Positions 51,263 to 60,221 of a stretch of DNA of 64,000 nucleotides are shown here, piece by piece. The DNA comes from JAGWBD01 sp965197455. GTDB lineage: Bacteria; Chloroflexota; Anaerolineae; Aggregatilineales; Phototrophicaceae. Below the pieces are notes generated by a model. The model was not told the origin of the DNA. It searched no databases and saw only the letters and a list, made by a program, of their open reading frames with translations. Positions within the stretch are counted from its first letter, which is position 1; each line of letters begins with the position of its first letter. The translations under genes and the position numbers were made by a program. The stretch is taken from contig OZ240208.1 in assembly GCA_965197455.1 (NCBI GenBank), positions 1,550,001-1,614,000 on the forward strand, in the 5' to 3' direction.

Positions 51263-51838
51263 TCATCCCTGACGCGCATTGTAAACGTGGTTGCCGCTGG
51301 CTGCGAAGTCATAAAAGACCGCCACAGCTTCATCCTTGAGCAGGTTGTTGACCACGTCAATGTCGCGCCGTTCCAGCTCCTGCTGCCACTGCGGGTGGAT
51401 GGGCCCCTCGTCAAAACCGGTGATCTCCTCCAGCTCCGGGCCACTGCCCGCGATCACCAGCGAGCGAATCCCGGACCAGATCACCGCACCATAGCACATG
51501 ACGCAGGTGCGCCAGTTCACCACCAGTTGATAGGCGGGCAGGCCAGGCGCGCCCAGGTCCCAGGTGCCCAGCACTTGTTGTGCCAGCGTGAGCGTCGTCA
51601 CCTCGGCGTGCGCCGACGAACATTGCAGCGGCATCACCCGGTTAACGCCGATCACCACCGGTACGCCCGTATCACGCTCAAACACGCCGGCGGCGAAAGG
51701 GCCGCCCGTGCCACGCTCAAAATTCAGCCGCGAAAAGCGGATCACCGCGGCCATGCGTTCCTCAATGGTCGGCAGTCTGGCCGGCAAGGCTTCGTTTTCA
51801 CGCAGGGCCCATTCCGGCAGGTTCAGTGTGAATTCCAT
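51263..51838 (-). CDS. Cytidine/deoxycytidylate deaminase-family nucleoside deaminase
   Basis: 191 residues. The zinc site is SSAHAEVTTL (His ligand and catalytic Glu) and T-C-V-M-C in WRTCVMCYGAVIWSG, where Thr stands in place of the usual Pro before the first Cys. The arrangement with a C-terminal helix and DEGPIHPQW loop resembles bacterial guanine deaminase and related nucleoside deaminases rather than TadA, which is separately encoded in this window. Substrate uncertain. Confidence 0.82.
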   Translation of the reverse strand: MEFTLNLPEWALRENEALPARLPTIEERMAAVIRFSRLNFERGTGGPFAAGVFERDTGVPVVIGVNRVMPLQCSSAHAEVTTLTLAQQVLGTWDLGAPGLPAYQLVVNWRTCVMCYGAVIWSGIRSLVIAGSGPELEEITGFDEGPIHPQWQQELERRDIDVVNNLLKDEAVAVFYDFAASGNHVYNARQG

Positions 51839-51867
51839 TGCTTTCTCCTCGGACTGTCACGGCCATT

Positions 51868-53094
51868 CTAGCCGTTTTGCAGCGCTTTCGCCGGCGCCTG
51901 CGTCACCCGGGGCGGCAGCACTGCGGTTGCCGACGGAATGATGGTGGCGGTTGCTGTAATAACGGATGTCGCTGTCTGGCCGGGACCGGGGCTGGCCGTC
52001 GCTGTGGCAGTGATCGATTGTATCAAGGCGCTGGTCGCGCTGGCGTCAGGTGTGGCGCTGGCCGTGATCGCAGGTGTGAAGGTGGGCGGTGACTGGAGCG
52101 CGACACCCCGCAGCGGACCAGCAGTGACCTCAGGCGTCAGGGTACGCAGCAGGGCACCCACATCAATTGGCGACGTTGGTTGCGCTGTCGCCGTGAACAC
52201 TGATGTCGGTTCAAAGCCGGCGCCCGCATTAAGGGTCGACTCTGTCTGCGTGAAGGTCATCTCCACCTGTTGGCCCCGTAGCCCGGGCACGCCCAGTTCC
52301 TGCCCGTTCCAGGTGATCAGCAGCGCCTCGGCATTGCTGGCCGTCAACTGTATCTCCCTGCGCGCAACGACCTCAACATGCTCGCCCGGCCGCAGCATGC
52401 CCACGAACTCTTCGTCACCATCCGCCGTGATGCGCAGCCAGGTGCGCTGGGCGGCCTCCGTCGTCACCAGCACCCCGCTGCCATTCCAGAACTGTGTCAC
52501 CTGACGTTCTTGCTGCCGGCTTCCGCGGCCCGGCGTGTTCGTGGCCTGCAGCCGCATCACCACGGTGGGCAGAGACGTTGGTGGAATCAACTGCGGCAGC
52601 TCACTTTCAGGCACGAACGGCGCCTCTCCGTTTTCCAGAAATTGCAGGGCGACGAAAACGACTACGCCCAGGGCCACAGCTCCCATCAGGAGCACCAGCA
52701 GCGCGCTCAGGAAACCACGTCGCCTGCGTCTACGCTGCTGCAGCAGTTCCCCACCGCCTAAATCCAGCTGCGGGACAGGCTTTGGCGCTTCTTCAACTTT
52801 CCCGGATCGGGGGCGGCGCCGGCTGCGTTCGCGCCGCTGTCTGCGCTGCGATTCTTGGCGCAGCGCATCGAATTGCTCGAGCACCCAGACGTCATCAAGC
52901 CCGAGATAGCGCGCGTAGTTCCCGATAAAACCGCGCAACTGAACTGTAGAGGCTTCCGGAATGTCGAAGGCGCCGTCTTCAAACGCAACCAGCACCCGCT
53001 GCCGGATGCGCAGCGCCTGCACCGCTTCGGCCAGCGAGACTTCCCTGGCTTCGCGGGCTTCACGTAACAATCGTCCGAGCGCCTGTGCATCCAT
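51868..53094 (-). CDS. RodZ-like cell-shape protein
   Basis: 408 residues. A helix-turn-helix (about 4-66, LREAREAREVSLAEAVQALRIRQRVLVAFEDG and GNYARYLGL) is followed by a basic linker, one membrane helix (about 135-160) and a DUF4115-like external domain (about 190-290, RTWLRITADGDEEFVGMLRPGEHVEVVARREIQLTASNAEA). The C terminus is long and Thr/Ala/Ser-rich. RodZ links MreB to the membrane in rod morphogenesis. Family call by architecture. Cotranscribed after rplI. Confidence 0.85.
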   Translation of the reverse strand: MDAQALGRLLREAREAREVSLAEAVQALRIRQRVLVAFEDGAFDIPEASTVQLRGFIGNYARYLGLDDVWVLEQFDALRQESQRRQRRERSRRRPRSGKVEEAPKPVPQLDLGGGELLQQRRRRRRGFLSALLVLLMGAVALGVVVFVALQFLENGEAPFVPESELPQLIPPTSLPTVVMRLQATNTPGRGSRQQERQVTQFWNGSGVLVTTEAAQRTWLRITADGDEEFVGMLRPGEHVEVVARREIQLTASNAEALLITWNGQELGVPGLRGQQVEMTFTQTESTLNAGAGFEPTSVFTATAQPTSPIDVGALLRTLTPEVTAGPLRGVALQSPPTFTPAITASATPDASATSALIQSITATATASPGPGQTATSVITATATIIPSATAVLPPRVTQAPAKALQNG

Positions 53095-53158
53095 CGCTTA
53101 AGGAGGGCCCGGCCCGCCCCGGCCGGTCAGGCCATACGCCCGGCGCGCGGGCAGGGGT

Positions 53159-53728
53159 TCAGGAGGTCACTTCCTCGTCCGCCACCATGGCGGGCTCAGC
53201 CACCTCGCCCGTTTCATCCTCCCCGGCCTCATCCGTCTGCGGCGCTTCTTCCGCGTCGCGCTCGGCCAGCCATGCAGCCAGCTCCAGTTCCGGCACGATG
53301 GTGACCTTCAGCACGGGCTCCAGCTCGCTGCCGAGGCGCACCGCCACGTCATGGGAGCCGGTCTCGCGCAGAGGCTGCTGACCAATACGGCGCCGGTTGA
53401 TGTCCACGCCGGTCTGTTCTTCCAGCGCTTCCGCAATTTCCTGAGACGTCACGGAACCAAACAACTTGCCGGTCACGGCGGCGCGGCGACCGAACACCAG
53501 CTCGACACCGTCGATCTGCCGGGCCAGCTCGTTCAGTTCGTTTTCCATGGCGGCGCGGCGCGCAGAAGCCTGCTCGCGCAACTTCGTCGCGCGTTTCATT
53601 TCCGCCGGCGTGGCCTTGACTGCCATGCCGCCAGGGATGAGATAGTTGCGGGCGAATCCGTCAGCGACGTTAATCACTTCGCCGGCCACGCCGTGCTTGT
53701 AGACATAGTCCAGCAAAATCACTTTCAT
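53159..53728 (-). CDS. rplI: 50S ribosomal protein L9
   Basis: 189 residues. The N-terminal domain MKVILLDYVYKHGVAGEVINVADGFARNYLIPGGMAVKAT is the L9 signature, binding 23S rRNA; the long helix and C-terminal domain follow (FGSVTSQEIAEALEEQTGVDINRRRI). L9 is usually near 150 residues; the extra C-terminal 40 are an acidic, disordered tail (DAEEAPQTDEAGEDETGEV). Transcribed on the minus strand ahead of the RodZ-like gene. Confidence 0.97.
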   Translation of the reverse strand: MKVILLDYVYKHGVAGEVINVADGFARNYLIPGGMAVKATPAEMKRATKLREQASARRAAMENELNELARQIDGVELVFGRRAAVTGKLFGSVTSQEIAEALEEQTGVDINRRRIGQQPLRETGSHDVAVRLGSELEPVLKVTIVPELELAAWLAERDAEEAPQTDEAGEDETGEVAEPAMVADEEVTS

Positions 53729-53846
53729 GGCCGCTTCCCCACCCGTTTACTGCGCTCACCGGAAAAGCGGATTATAAGTCCTGCCGAGCCTGCTGCCAAG
53801 TGCGGAATCGCCCACACCATTCAGGTGCCAGGCCCGCCCGCCGCGC

Positions 53847-53852
53847 TACAAT
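53847..53852 (+). promoter_or_regulatory. -10-like element TACAAT upstream of the enolase-superfamily gene
   Basis: GCGCTACAATGG lies 35 bases before the ATG at 53888 in the divergent gap with rplI. No good -35 is present. Confidence 0.35.
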
Positions 53853-53887
53853 GGTCGCCTCTAACCCTGCCGCACAGGAGCGCGTCC

Positions 53888-55045
53888 ATGTCTATCGAAA
53901 GTATCGAGGCCCTGCCCGTCCGACTCAGGCACGATGAAGCCTATCTCGGCCCGCTGCCGCCCCACACCGACGTCGGTAACTATTTCATCCGCCCGCCCTA
54001 TCGCTGCCTCTACTCCGCAACCTACGAGACCGTCTTCGTGCGCCTGCGCACCAGCGAGGGCGTCACCGCCTGGGGCGAAGCGCTGGCGCCGGTGGCGCCG
54101 GAGGTGGTGTGCAGCATCATTGATCAGTTGCTGGCACCGGCCCTCATTGGCCGCGACCCGCTGGGCGCCGGCCGTCTCTGGCATCTGATGTACAACCTGA
54201 TGCGGGACCGCGGTTATTACGGCGGCCACATGCTCGACGCCATCAGCGCCATCGATATTGCCCTGTGGGACGCGCGCGGCAAGTTGCAGGATCAGCCCGT
54301 GCACGCGCTGCTGGGCGGCGCTTTTTTCGACGACGCCATCCCCTGTTACGTCTCCGGCCTGCCGCGGCCCGATGATGATGGACGCGTCGAGCTGGCGCTG
54401 GACTGGCAGGAAAAAGGCTTCAACGCCTTCAAGCTGTCAGCAGGCTACGGCGTCCACGCCGACGTCACCACCATGAGCCGGCTGCGCGAGGCCCTCGGTG
54501 CAGAGACCACGCTGCTGCTGGATGCGCACTGGGCCTACACGCCGGCAGAAGCGATGCAGCTGGGGCGGCAGCTGGAAGCGCTGGACGCCGGCTTCTTTGA
54601 GGCAGCCATGAATCCCGAGGACATCGCCGGGCACGCGCGGCTGGCCGCGGGGCTGGGCATAGCGGTCGCCATCGGCGAGACCGAACGCACCCGCTACCAG
54701 TTCCGGCCCTGGCTGGAACAGCGCGCCGCGAGCGTGTTGCAACCGGACATCGGACGCGCGGGCATCTCGGAATCGATGGTCATTGCGCAGATGGCCGAGG
54801 CCTTCAACGCGCGCATGGCGCCGCACCTCAGCGTAGGCCTGGGCCCCTGCATCGCCGCCTCGATCCAGCTGGCCGCCGCCCTGCCCAACCTCTATCTGCT
54901 GGAGTATCAGCCGCCGGTGGTGGAGCTGGCCAACAGCCTGCTGCAGACGCCGCTGGTGGCGCGCGCGGGGCAATTCGAGATTCCCGAGGGGCCGGGTCTG
55001 GGCGTCGAGCCGGACGTGGCGAAATTGAGCGCGATGAACAGTTAG
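53888..55045 (+). CDS. Enolase-superfamily (mandelate racemase/muconate lactonizing type) enzyme
   Basis: 385 residues from the ATG at 53888, which has AGGAG upstream. Metal ligands are visible as Asp in LLDAHWAYTP, Glu in FFEAAMNPED and Glu in AIGETERTRY. The base-loop reads FKLSAG where KxK is typical, so the second Lys is Ser; a late His is in MAPHLSVGLG. Family members include sugar-acid dehydratases. The substrate is probably a sugar acid, given the adjacent sugar transporter, but the residue pattern does not fix it. The stop overlaps the convergent permease gene. Confidence 0.88.
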   Translation: MSIESIEALPVRLRHDEAYLGPLPPHTDVGNYFIRPPYRCLYSATYETVFVRLRTSEGVTAWGEALAPVAPEVVCSIIDQLLAPALIGRDPLGAGRLWHLMYNLMRDRGYYGGHMLDAISAIDIALWDARGKLQDQPVHALLGGAFFDDAIPCYVSGLPRPDDDGRVELALDWQEKGFNAFKLSAGYGVHADVTTMSRLREALGAETTLLLDAHWAYTPAEAMQLGRQLEALDAGFFEAAMNPEDIAGHARLAAGLGIAVAIGETERTRYQFRPWLEQRAASVLQPDIGRAGISESMVIAQMAEAFNARMAPHLSVGLGPCIAASIQLAAALPNLYLLEYQPPVVELANSLLQTPLVARAGQFEIPEGPGLGVEPDVAKLSAMNS

Positions 55046-55893
55046 CCCTTCAGGCCGGTGACCGAGACGCCCTTGACCAGGTACTTCTGCCCGAAGTAGA
55101 AGACCAGCAGCATGGGCACGAGCATCAGCGTCGAGAAGGTCATCATGACGTTCATCGAGTTCTCGTCGCCCTCAAAGCCCTTGAGCGCATTCAGGCCCAT
55201 CGCCAGCGTCCAGTTCTCCTTGTTGCCGCCCAGATAAATCAGCGGCCACAGGAAGTCGTCCCAGGCGAACTGGAAGGCGAAGATCGAGACTGCCGCCAGC
55301 ACCGGCAGCGACATGGGTATGGCAATGCGCCACCACACGCCCAGCTCGGAGGCGCCGTCGATGCGCGCCGCGTCAAACAGGTCCACCGGAATGCCACGGA
55401 AGAACTGGCGTAGCAAGAATATGTAGAAGGCGTTGTGCCCCAGCACACGCGGCAGAATCAGCGGCCAGAAGGTGTTCACCAGGCCGACGCGGTCGAAGAA
55501 GATGAAGAGTGGTATCAGCTGCACGACATAGGGCAGCATCATCGTCGCCAGCAGCAGGCCAAAGAGCACGCGCCGCCCCGGGAATGGGATGCGCGCGAAG
55601 CCCCAGGCCGCCAGCGAACAGGGCACGATCGCGCCGAAGACCGCCGCCACCACCAGAATCAGGGTGTTGCGTGTGTAGCGCACCAGGGGCTGATCCGTGA
55701 AGATCTCCACATAGTTCTCGAACGCCCAGGGGTCCGGCACCAGCTCGATATGGCGCAGCGTCACCTTGTCCGGCGTTTTCAGCGAGGTCGAGATCGTCCA
55801 GATCAACGGGAAGATCATCACCAGCGCGCCAGCCAGCAGGATGAGGTAGGTCGTCGTGGTGCGGGTGAGGCGGACCTGCGTGCTTTCGATCAT
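55042..55893 (-). CDS. Sugar ABC transporter permease, MalG/UgpE type (operon A)
   Basis: 283 residues, six helices. The EAA loop reads DAARIDGASELGVWWRIAIPMSLPVLA, and the C-terminal FGQKYLVKGVSVTGLKG is the standard ending. Overlaps the convergent enolase-superfamily gene by four bases. Third gene of an intact binding protein-permease-permease set. Confidence 0.93.
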   Translation of the reverse strand: MIESTQVRLTRTTTTYLILLAGALVMIFPLIWTISTSLKTPDKVTLRHIELVPDPWAFENYVEIFTDQPLVRYTRNTLILVVAAVFGAIVPCSLAAWGFARIPFPGRRVLFGLLLATMMLPYVVQLIPLFIFFDRVGLVNTFWPLILPRVLGHNAFYIFLLRQFFRGIPVDLFDAARIDGASELGVWWRIAIPMSLPVLAAVSIFAFQFAWDDFLWPLIYLGGNKENWTLAMGLNALKGFEGDENSMNVMMTFSTLMLVPMLLVFYFGQKYLVKGVSVTGLKG

Positions 55894-55917
55894 CGCCGGC
55901 TCTCCGCCGCCCTGGCG

Positions 55918-56877
55918 CTAGTCATCATCGCCATAAAAGACCCAGCGGTCGGAGCTGCGCACCATGATCACCGTGAACACCAGGATGATGAGGAAGAGGA
56001 TCACCGAGAGCGCGGCAGCGTAGCCCTTGCGGAAGTAGGCGAAGGCGTTGTTGTAGACGTTGATCATGTAGACCAGGCCGGACTGCAGCGGGCCGCCGCT
56101 GGTGCCGATGAGCACGAACACCTGGGTGAACACCTGGAAGCTGCCGATGATGCCGATGATCAGGTTGAAGAAGATGGTGGGTGTCATCAGCGGCACAGTG
56201 ATGTGGCGCAGGCGATGCCAGCTGTTGCCGCCGTCGATCGACACCGCTTCGTAAAGCTCACTCGGGATGCTCTGCAGGCCGGCGAGAAAGATGACCATCT
56301 GCCCGCCGAAGCCCCACAGACTCATCAGAATCAGCGAGGGCTTGATCCACTCCGGGCGTGACAGCCAGCGCACCGGGTCCAGGCCGACGAGCACCAGCGA
56401 CTGGTTGATGATCCCGTAACGCGTGTTCAGCAGGCCGATGAAGATAATGGAGGCCGCCACGATCGGCACGACCGAAGGCAGGTAGAAGATTGTGCGAAAC
56501 ATCTGCATACCGCGCAGGCGCGCATTCAGCAGCAGCGCGAACGCGAAGGCCAGCACCAGCCGCAACGGCACGCTGAAGACCATATAGTACACAGTGTTGA
56601 AGACGCTTTTGGCGAATATTTTGTCTTCAGTAAAAATCTCGATGTAGTTTTCCAGCCCGACCCAGTTGGGCTGCACCAGGCCGACGGAATAATCCGTGAA
56701 GCTCAAATACAGGTTGGCGAAGAAAGGCATGATGTCAAACAGCAGCAGCGACAGCAGCCACGGCCCGATGAACAGAAAGCCGATCCAGTGCCGGTAGCGA
56801 AAAGCCAGTTCGGAGAGCCGGGTGCGAACCCGGCTCTCCTCAGTCTCCTCAGGAACCCGAGGCAGTGCCTCAGCCAT
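55918..56877 (-). CDS. Sugar ABC transporter permease, MalF/UgpA type (operon A)
   Basis: 319 residues from the ATG at 56877, overlapping the binding-protein stop by eight bases (ATGGCTGA); an upstream frame opening at 56940 is not preferred. The helix-1 motif FIGPWLLSLLLFDIMPFFANLYLSFTDY and the EAA loop YEAVSIDGGNSWHRLRHITVPLMTPTI are typical. Ends 24 bases before the second permease starts. Confidence 0.92.
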   Translation of the reverse strand: MAEALPRVPEETEESRVRTRLSELAFRYRHWIGFLFIGPWLLSLLLFDIMPFFANLYLSFTDYSVGLVQPNWVGLENYIEIFTEDKIFAKSVFNTVYYMVFSVPLRLVLAFAFALLLNARLRGMQMFRTIFYLPSVVPIVAASIIFIGLLNTRYGIINQSLVLVGLDPVRWLSRPEWIKPSLILMSLWGFGGQMVIFLAGLQSIPSELYEAVSIDGGNSWHRLRHITVPLMTPTIFFNLIIGIIGSFQVFTQVFVLIGTSGGPLQSGLVYMINVYNNAFAYFRKGYAAALSVILFLIILVFTVIMVRSSDRWVFYGDDD

Positions 56878-58213
56878 CCAGGCCGCTCCAGAACTCGTCC
56901 AGAATGGCCTGCATCTCCTCCGCCGCCTGGTTGAGCGCATCCTCCGCGCTCATCATGCCGAAGAAGGCTTCCTCGATCCTGGCGCTGAGAATGTCATGCA
57001 GCTGTCCCTGCACCGGCGTGATGGACACCGCCACGTCGTTGCTCAGGCCTTCAAGTACCACTTCCCAATAGGGATTGGCATCATAGTAGGCCGGGTTTTC
57101 GTTGCATGCTCGCACCGGCGAGGGGCGGCCCTGCGCAAACAGGAAGACACAACCACCCTGGTCACTGGCGCCCAGGAACTCGGCGAAGCGGTAGGCCGCC
57201 TGCTGCAGCTCCGGCGGATGGGCCACCGGGATGGTGTAACCCCAGCCTCCGGAAGAGGAATAGCCGACCACGCCGGCGGTTTTCGCGTCCGGGTTGTCGC
57301 CGTTGTAGGGCCGCATCATCACGCCCCAGCTGTCCGTAGCAGCGAAGAAGTCGGGCGCAACCTTGTTCATGTGGTTGAAGTGCGAGGTGTTGATGGGGTT
57401 GAAGGCCAGCTCGCTGCGGTACCAGGGGTGGTCACTGGTGGTGAAATCCGCGCCCTGGAAGAAGTCTGTCATGTTCTCGATGCCGCCATTGACATCGTCT
57501 GTGAAGCGGATCATCCATTCCAGCGTCTCGACACCTTCCGGGTTGTTGAACATCAGGACACGGCCAAGATCATCGACGTAACTGCCATTGTTGGTGTACA
57601 GCCAGGTGATGAACGCGCCTGCGTCTGTGCCGACATGGGTGCCCAGAATGTCGATTCCCATGGCGTCACCGACCGTGATCGCCTGCGAAGCCGCTTCCAG
57701 CTCCTGCCAGGTCAGTGGCGGGCCGTCCAGGCCGGCCGCGGCCACCATATCCTTGTTGTAGAAGAACATGCCCGTCAGGCCGCCGGCAGTCGGCAGCGGC
57801 AGCGCGTAGAGTTCGCCCGCCCAGTACTGGTTGCCCACTTCGCCATCGTAGAAGAGGCTGAGGTCCAGACCCGACTCGGCCACGAATTCATCGATCGGGC
57901 GGATCAGACCAAGGCCGGCGAACTGGAAGGTCTCCTGGCGGTTGGTCATGATGATGTGCGGCGGATTGCTGCTGGAGATCGCCGTCGAAACCAGCTCGGC
58001 GCGGTTGTCCCAGGGTTGCACCTCGTTGATCACGCGGATGTCGGGGTTCTCCGCCTCGAAGCGCGCGATCAGATCCAGCATCAGCACCTCGCGTGAGGCG
58101 TCCCACCAGTTCATGAAGCGAATTTCAGTGACGTCGTCCTGGGCCTGCGCGGGCGCGAACGCCAGCAGCAGGGTTGCCAGAATCAGGATGTGAAGTACCA
58201 AACTCTTGCGCAT
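56870..58213 (-). CDS. Sugar ABC transporter solute-binding protein (operon A)
   Basis: 447 residues, family 1 binding protein. Signal peptide LVLHILILATLLLAFAPAQAQ; mature start DDVTEIRFMNWWDASREVLMLDLIARFEAENPDIRV. Near the C terminus AFFGMMSAEDALNQAAEEMQAIL is the usual end helix. First gene of operon A, behind the promoter at 58308-58335. Confidence 0.93.
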   Translation of the reverse strand: MRKSLVLHILILATLLLAFAPAQAQDDVTEIRFMNWWDASREVLMLDLIARFEAENPDIRVINEVQPWDNRAELVSTAISSSNPPHIIMTNRQETFQFAGLGLIRPIDEFVAESGLDLSLFYDGEVGNQYWAGELYALPLPTAGGLTGMFFYNKDMVAAAGLDGPPLTWQELEAASQAITVGDAMGIDILGTHVGTDAGAFITWLYTNNGSYVDDLGRVLMFNNPEGVETLEWMIRFTDDVNGGIENMTDFFQGADFTTSDHPWYRSELAFNPINTSHFNHMNKVAPDFFAATDSWGVMMRPYNGDNPDAKTAGVVGYSSSGGWGYTIPVAHPPELQQAAYRFAEFLGASDQGGCVFLFAQGRPSPVRACNENPAYYDANPYWEVVLEGLSNDVAVSITPVQGQLHDILSARIEEAFFGMMSAEDALNQAAEEMQAILDEFWSGLDG

Positions 58214-58307
58214 CAGAATCCTCCAAAACCAGTAAAGAATGGAACACGGACGGCATTCGCCCGCTTTCCACGCCGACTCTGTCCGCCGGCATGGTTACAT
58301 GCAATTG

Positions 58308-58335
58308 AGTATATCGGGCTGCAGGAAAAGCGCAA
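58308..58335 (-). promoter_or_regulatory. Promoter of ABC operon A
   Basis: On the minus strand TTGCGC (58330-58335, 3 of 6), a 16-base spacer and TATACT (58308-58313, 5 of 6). A start near 58301 leaves a leader of about 85 bases before the binding-protein ATG at 58213. Confidence 0.5.
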
Positions 58336-58358
58336 AGTCGTCGCGCTGGACGCGGCGC

Positions 58359-59270
58359 TCAGTCTTTCAGGCCGCTGCTGGTGACCGCCTGGATGTAGTA
58401 GCGCTGAAAAGACAGTAGCAACAGAATCGGCACGATGGCGGCCAGCATGGAGCCGGCCAGCAACTCGTTCCAGACCGTGCGGAATTCCTCGACCGCGCCG
58501 GAGATGGCCACCTGCACCAGGCGCAGTTCCGGACGCGGCGCGACCAGCAGCGGCCAGAAGTAGACGTCCCATTGCTGCAGGAAGAGGAACAGGGCCGCCG
58601 TGATCAGCACCGGCCGCGACAGCGGCAGGACCACGTTGAAGAACAGACGCCCCCACGATGCGCCATCCACGCGGGCGGCGTCGATCAGGTCCTGCGGGAT
58701 CTCCTCGAAAAACTGACGGAAGAGGAAGATCGCCAGGCTGTTGCCCAGGCCAGGCACGATTAGCGCCTGCCAGGTGTTGCGCCATTCCAGGGTGTTCACC
58801 AGGATGAAGCGCGGGATGGCCGTCAGGTCCACCGGCACCAGGAAAGGCAGCAGAATGACCGTCAGAAACAGGATGCGTTTGCCGCGAAACTCGAAGCGCG
58901 CGAAGGCGAAGCCCGCCAGCGCGTTAATGGTGCCACCAAACACGATCGTCAGGCCGGCGAGCCAGAAGCTGTTCTTCAGGGCATGCCCAAAGCCACGCTC
59001 AAACAGCGCGACGTAGGCCTCCAGTGTGAAGTCCACCGGGAACATGGCGCGCCAGGAAAAAGGAAAGGCGTACTCGAAGACCTTCGCGTTTGGGGTGAAG
59101 GAAGCGGCCAGGGCCCACATCAGCGGCAGCAGGACCAGGATTGCAACGAAGACCAGCATGCCGTAGGTCAGCAGGAGCTCGACCACCTTGCGCAGCTCGT
59201 GCAGCTGCTGCTGGCGCTCGCGTTCACGCGCTGCAGTATTCCCGGGGAAGGTACCGCTTTGTTCGCCCAT
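58359..59270 (-). CDS. Sugar ABC transporter permease, MalG type (operon B)
   Basis: 303 residues, intact, with six helices, EAA loop IDAARVDGASWGRLFFNVVLPLSRPVL and the end motif RYYIQAVTSSGLKD. Last gene of operon B. Its companions upstream carry a frameshift and a nonsense codon, so it may be stranded without partners. Confidence 0.9.
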   Translation of the reverse strand: MGEQSGTFPGNTAARERERQQQLHELRKVVELLLTYGMLVFVAILVLLPLMWALAASFTPNAKVFEYAFPFSWRAMFPVDFTLEAYVALFERGFGHALKNSFWLAGLTIVFGGTINALAGFAFARFEFRGKRILFLTVILLPFLVPVDLTAIPRFILVNTLEWRNTWQALIVPGLGNSLAIFLFRQFFEEIPQDLIDAARVDGASWGRLFFNVVLPLSRPVLITAALFLFLQQWDVYFWPLLVAPRPELRLVQVAISGAVEEFRTVWNELLAGSMLAAIVPILLLLSFQRYYIQAVTSSGLKD

Positions 59271-59277
59271 GCTGCCC

Positions 59278-60140
59278 TCAGGTACGCCGCCGCAGCAGCG
59301 TAAACTGGACGCCGATCACCGCAAAGACCAGCAGCAGCATCACCGACAACATCGCCGAGGAAGCGCCCAGATCGCCGTAGACGAAGCCACGACGATAAGT
59401 CTCGTACATGACCAGGTTGGTGCTTAACTGCGGCCCGCCATTGGTCAGCAGCAGGATGGGTGCGAAAAGCAGGAAGTTGGCCACCGTGTCGGCCACCAGC
59501 ACGAAGAGCAACACACCGCGCAGCAGCGGCAGTGTGACGAAACGAAAGCTCTGCCAACGGTCGGCGCCGTCAATGCGCGCCGCCTCGATGACCGTCTGTG
59601 GGATGCCCTGCAAACCGGCGAGGAAGAACAGCGTCCACAGCGGCACGCCCTTCCAGGTCGCAAGGATGATGATCGACCCCAGGGCGTGAGTCGGCGCGAT
59701 CAGGAAGGGCTGGCGTTCGATGCCCATCAGATTCAGTATGCCGTTGATCAGACCGCCCTCGCTGTTGAGCATCAGGCCCCAGACCACCGTGGTCACGTTG
59801 ACCGAGACCGCCACAGGCAGCAGATAGATGCTGCGAAAAATGCTGATGCCGCGCACCCGACTGTTGGCCAGCTGTGCCAGGCCCAGCGCCAGCGCGATCT
59901 GGATCGGGTTAACCGTACGCTGAACAGCGCCGTGACCTGCATCGACTTCCAGAAAATGGGGTCGTTCAGCACGCGGTTGAAATTACCCAGGCCGACGAAG
60001 ATGCGTCCGCCGCGCACCAGCGAGTTGGCGTGCAGACTTTCGATCAGGGTAGAGATGGTGGGAAAGAGGTTAAAAATGATGATTAGCGCCAGCGCCGGCA
60101 GCAGAAACATATAGGGGATCAGGCGCTCACGACTGGTCAT
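59278..60140 (-). pseudogene. Frameshifted MalF-type permease (operon B)
   Basis: Two minus-strand frames together make one permease. The 5' part (60140 to about 59920) runs MTSRERLIPYMFLLPALALIIIFNLFPTIS to FWKSMQVTALFSV and then degenerates; the 3' part, in another frame, resumes TVNPIQIALALGLAQLANS and continues through RSIYLLPVAVSVNVTTVVWG and the EAA loop IEAARIDGADRWQSFRFVTLPLLRGVL. The join at about 59914-59920 needs one extra base; the whole span is 863 bases, one short of 288 codons. A single-base loss (or sequencing error) explains it. Confidence 0.85.
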
Positions 60141-60221
60141 GGCAATTCATTTTCAGTCACTGCCGAAGCCAGGAGCCGCCTCTGTCAGGCAGCCCCCGGC
60201 CTGTCAGTGTCGGTCAGTCAA

